Below, in pieces: positions 15,509 to 24,071 of a DNA stretch of 64,000 nt. Both the position numbers and the translations under genes were made by a program. The notes under the pieces are model-generated. The model saw nothing but the letters and a program-made list of their open reading frames with translations. It did no database searches and was not told where the DNA came from. Position 1 is the first letter of the stretch. Every line of letters begins with the position of its first letter. The DNA is from Planctomycetota bacterium. Lineage in GTDB: Bacteria > Planctomycetota > UBA1135 > GCA-002686595. Location of the stretch: positions 24,558-88,557 of the forward strand of contig JAJDET010000163.1 of assembly GCA_029259655.1 (NCBI GenBank), written 5' to 3'.

Positions 15509-16561
15509 ATGAGACCCCCTCCCAGGCAAGAAGCCCTGAAGCGGGCAGCCACCCTCCTCGGAGAGGCCGTGGAGGGTCGGCCGGCGAAGCTCACCTCCCC
15601 CGGTCGAGGGGCTAGAGCCGAGGCCAGGATCCAATCGGGGAACCGGACGTTCCACGTGCAGTGGAAACCCTCCGGGGACGCGGCGGCCGTGGGGTTGGCG
15701 GTGCAGCGACTGCAGCAGCTGCAAGAGGGACCGGGTCGCAAAGCCCTGGCCGTCCTCGCCGTGCCCTACATGGGCGAAGCCGGGCAGCGCGTGTGCAAGG
15801 AAGGTGGGATCTCCTGGCTCGACCTCGCCGGCAACGCCCAGCTCGAGGCTCCGGGGCTGCGGATCCACATTCGAGGCAACCCCAACCCGTTCAAGCGACG
15901 AGGGCGGCCATCGAGCCCGTTCGCACCCAAGAGCTCTCGCATCTCGCGCTGGCTCCTGATGCATCCCGGCAAGTTCGTCGCACAGCGCGAGCTCGCCGCT
16001 TCGACCGACATGGGTGAAGGGTTCACGAGCCGGATCGTCCGCCGCCTCGAAGAGATGGAGCTCATCGAACGCAACGAAGCCGGCGCGATCCGGGCGAGGG
16101 ATCCCGACCTTCTTCTCGACGCCTGGGCCGAAGACCACGACTTCGACGGCAACCACTTCCTGCGCGGCCACGTCCCGGTGAGGTCAGGTGAAGAACTGTT
16201 GCAGAAGGTACCTGCGGGACTCTGGAAGAAGGGCCAGCGGTGTGCAGCCACCGGCCTCGCGGGTGCCTGGTTGTTGACCGGCTTCGCGGCCTTCCGAACG
16301 GCTGCCTTCTATGTCTCCTCCTTCCCGGACGCACGTGCCTTGAAGCGCATCGGATTCGAGGAAGGAGAAACGGGCTCCAATCTCCGGTGGGTCGTGCCGA
16401 GGGATGACGGCGTCTTCCAGGGGAACGCCGAGGTGCAGGGCCTCCCGTGCGTCCATCCCGTGCAGGTCTGGCTCGACCTCCAAGGCCAACAGGAGAGAGC
16501 TCGCGAAGCTGCGGACTTCCTGCGGAAGAAGCTCCTGCGCTGGGGGAAGAAGCGTGGCTGA
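15509..16561 (+). CDS. Type IV toxin-antitoxin AbiEi-like antitoxin/regulator
   Basis: A 350-residue protein. The segment VCKEGGISWLDLAGNAQL and the following winged-helix region (SRISRWLLMHPGKFVAQREL through VRRLEEMELI) match the AbiEi_2 type: DNA-binding antitoxins that autorepress and neutralise a nucleotidyltransferase toxin. The C-terminal half has CAATGLAGAWLLTGFAAF and VHPVQVWLDL, typical of the family's second domain. A toxin gene begins 8 bp before its stop but is cut short (16554-16757), so this copy appears to be an orphan. A second, internally deleted copy lies at 21.4 kb. Confidence 0.8.
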   Translation: MRPPPRQEALKRAATLLGEAVEGRPAKLTSPGRGARAEARIQSGNRTFHVQWKPSGDAAAVGLAVQRLQQLQEGPGRKALAVLAVPYMGEAGQRVCKEGGISWLDLAGNAQLEAPGLRIHIRGNPNPFKRRGRPSSPFAPKSSRISRWLLMHPGKFVAQRELAASTDMGEGFTSRIVRRLEEMELIERNEAGAIRARDPDLLLDAWAEDHDFDGNHFLRGHVPVRSGEELLQKVPAGLWKKGQRCAATGLAGAWLLTGFAAFRTAAFYVSSFPDARALKRIGFEEGETGSNLRWVVPRDDGVFQGNAEVQGLPCVHPVQVWLDLQGQQERAREAADFLRKKLLRWGKKRG

Positions 16562-16757
16562 GAAGCCCACGTCCGCCGGCGGGTACGACCCGGAGCATGT
16601 CGTCCGGACACGGGCCACGTGTCTCTACGTCGCCACGTTGCTCGGAGACTTTCTGGACGATCTGGTCGTCATCGGTGGCCTGGTTCCCTCTCTCATCATC
16701 GACCAGGGGTCCCTTCCACACGGCGCCGAGGCCCACGTCGGAACGCCGGTTTCGTGA
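16554..16757 (+). pseudogene. Truncated AbiEii-type nucleotidyltransferase toxin
   Basis: A GTG at 16554 overlaps the antitoxin stop. The 67-residue product starts VAEKPTSAGGYDPEHVVRT and reaches DDLVVIGGLVPSLIID and EAHVGT, the first nucleotidyltransferase strand and turn, then stops after three unrelated residues. Full-length toxins continue from this point with a DxD metal site and several hundred more residues, all missing. Sequence directly after the break belongs to the end of the winged-helix gene region. The remnant cannot be catalytic. Confidence 0.72.
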
Positions 16758-16829
16758 GGCAGTTCCTGGCTCTGCTCTGATGGCGCCAGAGCTCCTCCTC
16801 GGAGCAGGTCGCCCACGGGAAGCCTCCGC

Positions 16830-17174
16830 TCATTCTCGCACCGGCTTCCCGCGGCGCCTGGGACGACGGCGGGTTCCGAACTCGTGCTCGCGGTCCTTGG
16901 ACGGCATGCCCTCGTAGAAGACGCGGATCAGCTCCCGCAGTTTCCCCGTAGCCGGATGCTTGGGGTTGAAGGTGTAGATGCGGGTCTTGCCGACCAGCTT
17001 GGAGACCAGGAACCCGGCCGCCTCGAGCTTCTCGAGCTGACGCTGGACGAGGTTCTGGGCAAGGCCGAGGTCGCGGGCCGCACCGGTCGGATAGGCCTCG
17101 CCATGATGGAAGAGGTAGAGCAGGACCCGGGCCGCCGTACGGTTGCCGAGCAAGGTCCCCAGAGGGTCGTTCAT
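16830..17174 (-). CDS. Winged-helix transcriptional regulator
   Basis: A 114-residue protein starting MNDPLGTLLGNRTAARVLLYL, with an ArsR/MarR-like winged helix: GAARDLGLAQNLVQRQLEKLEAAGFL (recognition region) and the wing VGKTRIYTFNPKHP. The tail is basic (RRRPRRRGKPVRE). No metal-binding Cys cluster is seen. Regulators of this shape often accompany nucleotidyltransferase or toxin-antitoxin genes. A strong inverted repeat lies 27 bp upstream of its start. A deleted, frame-broken copy of the same gene is at 24.54-24.65 kb. Confidence 0.75.
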   Translation of the reverse strand: MNDPLGTLLGNRTAARVLLYLFHHGEAYPTGAARDLGLAQNLVQRQLEKLEAAGFLVSKLVGKTRIYTFNPKHPATGKLRELIRVFYEGMPSKDREHEFGTRRRPRRRGKPVRE

Positions 17175-17200
17175 TGCTCGTCACTATCGACCTACTTCAA

Positions 17201-17235
17201 AGGTCACACAACCTATCTATGAGGTTACTTGACCT
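17201..17235 (-). promoter_or_regulatory. Inverted-repeat operator upstream of the winged-helix gene
   Basis: AGGTCACACAACCT at 17201-17214 and AGGTTACTTGACCT at 17222-17235 form an inverted repeat matching at 11 of 14 positions, separated by 7 bp. It lies 27-61 bp before the start of the leftward regulator gene, the place expected for autoregulation by a dimeric winged-helix protein. Partial extra half-sites (AGGTC-like) are visible on both sides. Confidence 0.55.
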
Positions 17236-17291
17236 AGAATCAGGGTCATTATTGGTGCGCGGACTGTCCGCGAGGACCTGCAGGAACAGGA

Positions 17292-17320
17292 CCAGAATCG
17301 CTCCAAGTGGGCCCATTTCG
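17292..17320. repeat. Dispersed repeat, copy A
   Basis: CCAGAATCGCTC-N4-TGGGCCCATTTC at this place recurs as CCAGAATCGCTC-N4-CGAGCCCATTTC at 24713-24742. In both cases the repeat lies just upstream of the winged-helix gene or its remnant, so the two form part of a longer, now diverged duplication. Confidence 0.5.
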
Positions 17321-17370
17321 GCCCGCAATCGGACCAAATGAGCTCGAAACGGGCCGAGAGCGGCCGAGCT

Positions 17371-18324
17371 TCACTCCATCCGCGCCCCGAGGAACCCCGC
17401 CACCGCCTCCACCGCTCCCCGCAGGTGTTCCACCGATGGCCGGATGTACCCCTGGGTCACGTCGTCCGCCGCCGGCAGCGCGTGGTTCATGAGCACCTTC
17501 AGGTCGAGCGGGTGGACCCGCGCCTCGTGCGCCGCGGAGGCGAAGGTGTCGCGCAGGCGGTGCGGGGACGGGAGCCAGCGGACCTTGCGGCCGTCGATGG
17601 TGCGCTGCTCCTTTGCCTCGACCACGTGCGTCACGCGACCGGCTCGGTCGCGCGAGGGGAACACCCAGCCGCCATCGCCCTCCTCGCCTGGGAAGAGCAG
17701 CGCGTTCTCCGCGCGACGTCGCGCCAGGAGCTCGCGCACGAACCCGCTCACCGGGACCGTGAACGCGCGGTCCTCACCGCCCTTCGGACGCGGGCGGTGA
17801 AGCGTCGCCGCGTCGAGGTCCGCGTGCTCGAAGCGCACCGTCCGCGCGTCGAGGCTGCGCAGCCCCGTGAACAGCAGGAAGAGCTGCAGGTCGCGGCGCA
17901 CCGGGTTGCGCAGCGCCTCGACCCGCCTCCGCCACGCCGGGAGCTCCTCCCACGGAATCGGCTCACGCCTCCGCCGCACGCGGTTGAACGTCACCGCCAC
18001 CACCGGGTTCACCGGCGAGAGCTCCTCGAAGCGTCGCGCCGCCGTGTTGTAGACGGCCCGGAACTGCTGCATCACGCGGTTCGCGACGTACGGACCGCGG
18101 TGGTCCGTCAGATCCTCGTGCCGCAACGCGCACTCGTTGCGCGAGATCGAGCCGAGGGGCCGGCCGAGCCAGTCCCCGAGGTGCCGCGACGTCTCCTCCG
18201 CGAGCCCCTCGATCGACCGCGCCGAGCAGCGCTTCGCCCGCATCGCCCGCAGGTGCAGGCCGACAGCGTCCGCGAACGTCAGCGCGGTCCCCGGGGCATC
18301 GTCGGTCTCGGGCAAGGTCCCCAC
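17371..18324 (-). CDS. Tyrosine recombinase (phage-type integrase)
   Basis: A 317-residue site-specific recombinase. The catalytic set looks complete: R156 in FTGLRSLDA, K181 in RPRPKGG, H255 and R258 in PHRLRDT, H281 in LMNHAL, and the nucleophile Y293 in TQGYIRP. An N-terminal SAM-like core-binding domain (about 15-110) precedes it. It probably mobilised the surrounding island, with the tRNA-Arg at 13.0 kb a candidate target, but no flanking attachment repeats were found. A 14-codon fragment of a related recombinase is present at 24.07 kb. Confidence 0.9.
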   Translation of the reverse strand: MGTLPETDDAPGTALTFADAVGLHLRAMRAKRCSARSIEGLAEETSRHLGDWLGRPLGSISRNECALRHEDLTDHRGPYVANRVMQQFRAVYNTAARRFEELSPVNPVVAVTFNRVRRRREPIPWEELPAWRRRVEALRNPVRRDLQLFLLFTGLRSLDARTVRFEHADLDAATLHRPRPKGGEDRAFTVPVSGFVRELLARRRAENALLFPGEEGDGGWVFPSRDRAGRVTHVVEAKEQRTIDGRKVRWLPSPHRLRDTFASAAHEARVHPLDLKVLMNHALPAADDVTQGYIRPSVEHLRGAVEAVAGFLGARME

Positions 18325-18597
18325 CGACCCGAGACGACCGAGCCCTCGAACGGTTTCGCGAAGACGTCAGCGCTCGATGTCCCGGAACACCGGTCGAGGC
18401 TCAGATCGAGCTCGACCTCGACCCGGAATCCTGTCGGCCTCCTCGTCCCGTTCGCGTTGGCCCTCACGTCACCCGGACCCGGCCGGTCCGGCACGCGGAG
18501 TACCGGCCCCCAAGGGCCCCCGGAAGACCTGCCTGCGCGGGCGCTTCCGGGCATCCGCCGAACGCAGGCCACGAGAACGAGAATCGAGGCACATCTC

Positions 18598-19878
18598 ATG
18601 AACAGATTCACCCTTCCCGCCGGCGCGTTTGCGCTCGGCACGATCGTCGCCGCGCTCGGCTTCCGTCCCGCGCCTGTTCCCCTGGCGTCCGGGGCGCCGT
18701 GCGGCGGCCCATTCACCATCGACGCGCTCCCCTGCACGATCAACGAGCCGGGGCTCTACTGCGTCACCGACAACCTGAACGGGACCGCGAACGAGAACGG
18801 GATCACCGTCAACGCGAGCGGAGTCGTGATCGATCTCCAGGGCTACCAGTTGTCCGGGAACGGAGGGTTGGTGGGCATCGTCAGCAACTCCAACGAGATC
18901 ACGGTGAGAAATGGGGGCCTCATCGACTGGGCGAACGAGGCGATCCTCCTTCAGGGATTTCGCAACTGCGTGGAGAACGTGGTGGCGACCGAATGCGGAT
19001 CCATCACCCTCGGCGAATTCGGCCGCGTCGAGCGGTCCCGCTCCGACTTCGGGACGGGCCCGACCGGGTTCGACCTCGGCGCGTACTCCGTGGCCCGCGA
19101 CAGCCGAGCCAACAGTGGTGCCACAGACGGCTTCAACGTGGGGGATTGCGTCGAGATCGAGCGCTGCTCGTCCGAGGACAATTCCGGGACGCAGTTCCGG
19201 CTGGGTGACAGCTGTCACATCGTCGACAGCATCGCCGATTCGGGCAGCATCGGGATCGAGGCGGGCAACGACGCCCACGTGGAAGGGTGCAGCATCGACA
19301 GTGTGAACAACCTGGGGATCGAGTGTCAGTCCCGCGGCACGGTCGTCGACTGCAAGCTGCAGGGCCCCTCGGACGGCATCGGGATCCTGGTGGGAATCGA
19401 CGGCCGCGTCCGCGGTTGCACGGCCCAGGACTGGGACACGGGCATCCGGCTCGGGCACGGCTCCACGGCGACCGAGTGCACGGCGAGGAGGAGCGAGAGC
19501 GACGGGTTCACCTCGCCCTCGGATCCGCTCCTGACGGGACCCTTCCGACTGGAAAACTGTCTCGCCGAGGACTGCTTCCGGAACGGGATCGTGGCCCCCG
19601 GGGGCTCGCGGATCGCCTACTCGCGGAGCCAGGGAAACGTCCTGGCCGGTATCCGCATCGAAGGCGACGCGGCGCGGATCGAGTCCAACGAGCTCGAGGA
19701 CAACGGCACGGGAATCGAGATCGTCGGCCAGGACAACCTCATCATCCGCAACTCGTTCGCCGGGAACGCCACGGCCTACGTGATCCCGTACAACAACACG
19801 CGGGGCCCGTTCCTGACCTCGAACAGCTGGATCACGAGCACCAACCCCTGGGCGAACTTCAAGCTGACGTTCCCCTGA
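18598..19878 (+). CDS. Exported right-handed beta-helix protein
   Basis: A 426-residue protein with an N-terminal signal-like segment (GAFALGTIVAALGF). The rest is a run of short repeats (NGITVNASGVVIDLQGYQL, then units such as GIGILVGIDGRVRGC and AGIRIEGDAARIESN) typical of a NosD/pectin-lyase-like parallel beta-helix. Several Cys pairs, and a closing segment with IIRNSFAGNATAY as in NosD-type repeats, support an extracellular location. No catalytic residues are recognisable. The frame stays open far upstream but that part is antisense to the recombinase gene, so the ATG at 18598 in front of the signal peptide is chosen. Confidence 0.8.
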   Translation: MNRFTLPAGAFALGTIVAALGFRPAPVPLASGAPCGGPFTIDALPCTINEPGLYCVTDNLNGTANENGITVNASGVVIDLQGYQLSGNGGLVGIVSNSNEITVRNGGLIDWANEAILLQGFRNCVENVVATECGSITLGEFGRVERSRSDFGTGPTGFDLGAYSVARDSRANSGATDGFNVGDCVEIERCSSEDNSGTQFRLGDSCHIVDSIADSGSIGIEAGNDAHVEGCSIDSVNNLGIECQSRGTVVDCKLQGPSDGIGILVGIDGRVRGCTAQDWDTGIRLGHGSTATECTARRSESDGFTSPSDPLLTGPFRLENCLAEDCFRNGIVAPGGSRIAYSRSQGNVLAGIRIEGDAARIESNELEDNGTGIEIVGQDNLIIRNSFAGNATAYVIPYNNTRGPFLTSNSWITSTNPWANFKLTFP

Positions 19879-19898
19879 GGAGCAGCGGGTAGCGTCGG

Positions 19899-21269
19899 CT
19901 AGCCGGACCCACAAGGTGGGCTGGCGCCCACCAGCTCGGCCAGGTACAGCGGACACGAACGCAACCGATAGGACAGGACCCGGCCGTCGTTCAGCTTGGC
20001 TCGCAGGTTCTCCAGTCCGCCCGGCGCCGAGGAGAGACGAACACCCAGGTCGACCTCCGCCTCGAGAAGGTACTGGTGCAACGACTTCAGCGATCCCGCC
20101 ACACCGGCCTTCACCTCGACCGGGATCACGCCCTCCGGGGACGGGACCAGGTAGTCGACCTCGGCGTTCGAACTAGAGCCTCCCTCCCTCGTCCAGAAGC
20201 TGAGAGCCCTCGCCCGATCAGGATGCGCCGCCAGGAGCTGGACACCGACGAAAGCCTCGGCGATCCGACCGTCGAGGATCGACTCGACCGGCTTTCCGGC
20301 GAGGTGCTCGGGACGGACATCCAGCTCCGACAAGGCGAGTCCGATGTCGAGAGGAAGCAGCTTGCGCGCGGCACGAGCTCGAGGAACGAGGGGCAACGTC
20401 CGCGCTGCAGTCGGCGTCGCGCGATAGAGGACCATGGCTTGCTCCAGGAGCTCGAGCGCCTTCGCCACGGGCTTGTCCTTCTCCCCGGATGCCAGCTGGC
20501 GGATCTTGAAGCGCGATCCGTAGTGCGCCGGAGCCGCGGCGAGGACGGTCTCGAGATGACGGGTTCCACCGGGGATCCGGTACTTCAGGAGGTCTTCTGC
20601 ATAGGCCTGGCGCAGAGCGCCGTGAACCGCACCCACCTCGACCGCGCTCTTCGTGGAAGCCCAGACGTCGACGGCCTCGGGCAAGCCGCCGACCAGCAGG
20701 AACTCCCGCAGTCGCTCCATGCCGAGCTCGTGAAGGCTCGACTCGACTCCCTCGTTCGAATCGAAGGCCTGCTCGAGGTCCTCCGCCAGGCGCCCATCGT
20801 CTGCCGCTCGCAGGAACTCGAGGAACGTGAGCGGTTCGAGACGCAGGAACTCGACGCGTCCGACCGGGAACGGGAGCGGTTCGTCTCGCAACCGGACCTC
20901 GAGCAGGGAGCCCGCAGCGACGACGGCCAGATCCGGTCGATCCTCGTAGAAGAACCGCAGCCACTTCAGAGCGTCGGGATGCTCCTGGATCTCGTCGAGG
21001 AACAGGAGGGCGCCGTCCGGGATCGACTTCAGGTTGGCCCGCGTCTCCAGACGCCGGAGCAGTTCCTCCGCCGATCGACACGTCCGCACCAGCGAGAGAT
21101 CGTCGTGGCGTTCCAGGTTGAGCTCGAGGAACAACGACGACCCTTCCCCCAAGCGCCGGACTGCGGTCGTCTTTCCGGTCTGCCGGGCTCCCCGCAGGAT
21201 CAGCGGCTTGCGCCGCGGATGCGCGAACCAGGTGCGCAATCGGTCGTCTGCGGTGCGGGGGAAGGTCAT
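19899..21269 (-). CDS. AAA ATPase with C-terminal DUF4143 domain (copy 2)
   Basis: A 456-residue protein. Walker A is GARQTGKTT (27-35), Walker B ALLFLDEIQEHP, and VVAAGSLLE is sensor 1. The C-terminal region has EVDYLVPSPEGVIPVEVKAG, the DUF4143 nuclease-like core. The ATG at 21269 is preferred over an in-frame start 78 bp further upstream, because the upstream residues do not resemble the family and would run through the operator-like repeats. It is the second of three family members in 9 kb. Confidence 0.87.
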   Translation of the reverse strand: MTFPRTADDRLRTWFAHPRRKPLILRGARQTGKTTAVRRLGEGSSLFLELNLERHDDLSLVRTCRSAEELLRRLETRANLKSIPDGALLFLDEIQEHPDALKWLRFFYEDRPDLAVVAAGSLLEVRLRDEPLPFPVGRVEFLRLEPLTFLEFLRAADDGRLAEDLEQAFDSNEGVESSLHELGMERLREFLLVGGLPEAVDVWASTKSAVEVGAVHGALRQAYAEDLLKYRIPGGTRHLETVLAAAPAHYGSRFKIRQLASGEKDKPVAKALELLEQAMVLYRATPTAARTLPLVPRARAARKLLPLDIGLALSELDVRPEHLAGKPVESILDGRIAEAFVGVQLLAAHPDRARALSFWTREGGSSSNAEVDYLVPSPEGVIPVEVKAGVAGSLKSLHQYLLEAEVDLGVRLSSAPGGLENLRAKLNDGRVLSYRLRSCPLYLAELVGASPPCGSG

Positions 21270-21305
21270 GTCCTGGCGGGGCCCCGGGGAGAGGGTCAAG
21301 TATCC

Positions 21306-21356
21306 GAAACACCATAGTTTTTCGTCATATATCCGGCAAAAACACAAGGGTGTTTC
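21306..21356 (-). promoter_or_regulatory. Inverted-repeat operator upstream of ATPase copy 2
   Basis: GAAACACC at 21306-21313 pairs with GGTGTTTC at 21349-21356; the similarity extends inwards (CATAGTTTTTCG against CTTGTGTTTTTGC). An AT-rich centre (catatatcc) could hold the -10 of the leftward promoter. A direct copy of one arm, GAAACACCATGATTTTCG, occurs at 22575-22592 without a gene behind it. Confidence 0.5.
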
Positions 21357-21395
21357 TGCCCTGACGGTTCCTCGAGCACCCTGGGGACGGGTGTA

Positions 21396-21771
21396 TGGCG
21401 GGTTCCTCGTCGAGTGGAAGGCCTCCGGGGACGCCGCGGCCGTGGGGTCGGCCGTGAAGCGACTGCGTCGAGTTCAGGAGGATCCGGGACGGAAGGCCAA
21501 GGGCGTCCTCGCCGTGCCCTACATGGGCGAAGCCGGGCAGCGCGTGTGCAAGGAAGGTGGGATCGTGCAGGGCCTCCCGTGTGTCCATCCCGTGCAGGTC
21601 TGGCTCGACCTCCAAGGCCAACAAGGAGAGAGCTCGGGAGGCCGCGGACTTCCTGCGGAAGAAGCTCCTGCGTGGAGGAAGAAGCGTGCCTGAGAAGCCC
21701 ACGTCCGCCGGCGGCGCGAACCTGGCCGCGGACATCTCCGGCTTCGTGAGGGCGTTCATGGATTCCCTCTG
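21396..21771 (+). pseudogene. Internally deleted AbiEi-AbiEii gene pair
   Basis: This closely matches the intact antitoxin gene at 15.5 kb from about 15655 onwards, but everything corresponding to 15812-16432 (621 bp, exactly 207 codons) is missing, so GKEGGI-type sequence runs directly into VQGLPCVHPVQVWLDL. The 5' third is also absent. Soon after the junction one extra A in an AACAAGG run shifts the frame. The 3' end still reads into PEKPTSAGG, the first residues of the toxin. Non-functional relic of a second AbiE module. Confidence 0.8.
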
Positions 21772-21785
21772 ATCCCATACCTGTC

Positions 21786-22445
21786 ATGCCCGCCCTTCGA
21801 CTCGTCTGCCTGAGCGACACGCACAACTTCCTCGATCAGCTCGACGTCCCCGACGGCGACGTGTTGCTCCACGCTGGAGACTTCACGGGAGCGGGAACGG
21901 TGGGCGAAGTCGAGGCCTTCGGATGCTCCCTGGCCGAGCTTCCTCACCGCGACAAGGTCGTGGTCGCCGGGAACCACGACTTCCTGTTCGAGCGGGAACC
22001 GGAACGCGCCCGGGAGCTGCTCGGCGACGTGACCTACCTCCAGGACTCGGGCACGCGGATCGGAGACCTCCAGGTCTGGGGCGCGCCCTGGCAGCCGTGG
22101 TTCCACGACTGGGCGTTCAACCTGCCGCGCGGTGCATCGATCGCCGAGAAGTGGGAGCTCGTACCGGACTCGGTGGACGTGCTCGTCACGCACGGCCCCC
22201 CCATGGGGATCCTGGACCGATGCGCCGACGGGCAACGCGTCGGGTGCGAGGAGCTCGAGATCGCCAGAGCGCGAATCCGGCCCCGCCTGCACCTCTTCGG
22301 ACACATCCACGAGGCCTACGGGACGCACGAAGAGGACGGGATCCTCTCGGTGAACGGCTGCAACTGCGACCTGCGCTATCGACCCGTGAATCCCGCGATC
22401 GTGATCGACTGGGACGGGGAAGAGCTGCACCTCGTCCGGCCCTGA
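21786..22445 (+). CDS. Calcineurin-like metallophosphoesterase
   Basis: A 219-residue protein with the full two-metal phosphoesterase motif series: SDTHN (D11, H13), HAGDFT (D32), VVAGNHDF, VTHGPPMG and FGHIHEAYG. The arrangement and size match the small family of UPF/YfcE-like or MPPED-type phosphoesterases; the substrate cannot be told. No signal peptide. It follows the AbiE relic by 14 bp and is on the same strand, but the two have no obvious link. It appears intact. Confidence 0.9.
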   Translation: MPALRLVCLSDTHNFLDQLDVPDGDVLLHAGDFTGAGTVGEVEAFGCSLAELPHRDKVVVAGNHDFLFEREPERARELLGDVTYLQDSGTRIGDLQVWGAPWQPWFHDWAFNLPRGASIAEKWELVPDSVDVLVTHGPPMGILDRCADGQRVGCEELEIARARIRPRLHLFGHIHEAYGTHEEDGILSVNGCNCDLRYRPVNPAIVIDWDGEELHLVRP

Positions 22446-22886
22446 GGGCTCGCCGACCTGGATCGCTCCGTGCGTTGGGTCAGGCCATCCGCCTCCCGCC
22501 CCTCGAGTGGAGACGGGAATCGCAACCGCGGAGGAGGGGTCCTTCCGGCACTGGCAGCGGGCCCCGAATGGGCAGAAACACCATGATTTTCGCCCAAGAG
22601 AGACAGAAACACGTGGTTACTCGGAGGAATTGGCCCGTTTCGGCCGTTTTGGACCGCCCGATTGGCGTTCCGTGGGGCGGGGCCGAGGAGGGGTCCGTGA
22701 TCCGCTGAGGGAGGACTACGGGCCTGGAGCAAATGGGCACGGGAACGGCCCATTCCTGCTCCCAACTGAGCAGAAACAGAGCGGTTCTTGTCCAAATCGC
22801 GGCTGCTAGCCTTCCAATCCGAGCGCCCGGCGAACGCCCTTCGTCCTCTTCTTGCTCGTGGGTAAATTACCGGGTATTTTACCTGC
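22446..22886. other. 441-bp gene-free region with orphan repeat motifs
   Basis: No convincing gene on either strand. It contains GAAACACCATGATTTTCG at 22575-22592, one arm of the operator upstream of ATPase copy 2, followed 40 bp later by another CAGAAACA (22613-22620) and again at 22771. It also has GGCCCGTTTCGGCC-like stretches resembling those at 17.3 and 24.7 kb. The best reading is the remains of a deleted relative of the neighbouring ATPase locus. Confidence 0.45.
22861..22883 (+). promoter_or_regulatory. Palindromic operator touching the start of ATPase copy 3
   Basis: GGTAAATTACC (22861-22871) and GGTATTTTACC (22873-22883) are inverted copies matching at 10 of 11 positions with 1 bp between. 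The ATG follows 3 bp later, so a -10 element such as TATTTT must lie inside the palindrome and the message would be almost leaderless. Confidence 0.6.
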
Positions 22887-24044
22887 ATGTTTGGGCGAGC
22901 CCTGGCCCCCGCGATCCGGAGCTCGAAGCGGAGCCTGCTCCTGCTCGGCCCGCTCCAGGTCGGCAAGTCGACGCTCCTCGCGTCGATGGAGCCCGACCTG
23001 ACCCTGAACCTCGCCCACCCCGCGACCTTCCGGGAATACATCTCTCGGCCCGAGCGACTCGAGCGTGAGCTGGCGGCCACGGGCGACTCACCGACGACGG
23101 TCTTCATCGACGAGATCCAGAAGGTGCCGGCCCTGCTCGACCTGATTCAGGTCCTGATCGACGAGCACCCGCGTCGCCATCGTTTCCTCCTGTCGGGATC
23201 GAGCGCACGCAAGCTGCGTCGAGGTCAGGCGAACCTCCTGCCCGGACGCATCCATCTGCATCACCTCCATCCTCTTCTCGCGTGCGAGATGGGATCGAAG
23301 TTCGATCTCGACACCGCTCTGGCCGTGGGCAGCCTGCCCGGGATCCTCGCCGAGTCCGATCCGGACGAGCGTGCTGCGGACCTCCGCGCCTACGCCGACG
23401 TCTACCTGCGCGAGGAGATCCAGGCGGAGTCGCTGGTGAGGGACATCGGCGGCTACGCGCGGTTGCTCGACCTGGTGGCAGCTGCGTCGGGGACGATCCT
23501 CAACGTCAACAAGCTCTGCAACGACGCGCAGATTCGGTACGAGACGGCGCGGCGCTACGTGGAGATCCTCGAGGACACGCTCGTGGCCTTCAGGATTCCC
23601 GCATGGAGCGGCTCGTCGCGGTCCGCGCTCGTGGCACACCCGAGGATCTACCTCTTCGATCTCGGCGTACGGAACGCCTTGCTCCGCAGGCCTCTCGATC
23701 GTCCGCTCGACGACGAACGCGGCCTGCTCCTCGAGCACCTGATCGCTTACGAGCTCCATCGGCGCCAGGGCGGACTCTGGCCCGAGCTCGAGCTCTTCTA
23801 CTACCGAACGAAGCACGGCCTGGAGGTCGACTTCCTCGCACGCATCGGCCGCGAGGTCTGGGCCATCGAGGTGAAGAGCTCGCGCAACGTGTCTCCTTCG
23901 ATGCTGACCGGACTGCGGAGAGTCGGCGACCAGGTCAGCGGAGTGAAGAGGCGGATTCTCCTGTTCCTCGGTGCACGCCCGCAGTCGATCGACGGTATCG
24001 AGGTACTCCCGATCGAGGACTTCCTCGAGACACTGCCCGCGTGA
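22887..24044 (+). CDS. AAA ATPase with C-terminal DUF4143 domain (copy 3)
   Basis: A 385-residue protein. Walker A is GPLQVGKST (21-29), Walker B TVFIDEIQKVP (71-81), sensor 1 FLLSGSSARKL, and the RGQANLLPGRIHLHHLHPL segment is usual for the family. The C-terminus has GLEVDFLARIGREVWAIEVK, the DUF4143 core. This member is closest to the textbook AAA/DUF4143 layout; Walker A has L where copies 1 and 2 have R. It appears intact. Confidence 0.9.
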   Translation: MFGRALAPAIRSSKRSLLLLGPLQVGKSTLLASMEPDLTLNLAHPATFREYISRPERLERELAATGDSPTTVFIDEIQKVPALLDLIQVLIDEHPRRHRFLLSGSSARKLRRGQANLLPGRIHLHHLHPLLACEMGSKFDLDTALAVGSLPGILAESDPDERAADLRAYADVYLREEIQAESLVRDIGGYARLLDLVAAASGTILNVNKLCNDAQIRYETARRYVEILEDTLVAFRIPAWSGSSRSALVAHPRIYLFDLGVRNALLRRPLDRPLDDERGLLLEHLIAYELHRRQGGLWPELELFYYRTKHGLEVDFLARIGREVWAIEVKSSRNVSPSMLTGLRRVGDQVSGVKRRILLFLGARPQSIDGIEVLPIEDFLETLPA

Positions 24045-24071
24045 GGCCTGGATCACGTCGGATTGACCAGG

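Noticed and set aside
13014..18324. Attachment-site duplication of the tRNA 3' end
   Set aside because: I looked for a second copy of the T-arm and acceptor sequence near the recombinase and saw none.
17338..18597. N-terminal extension of the beta-helix protein
   Set aside because: It is antisense to a recombinase gene with a full catalytic set, and a signal peptide begins at 18598.
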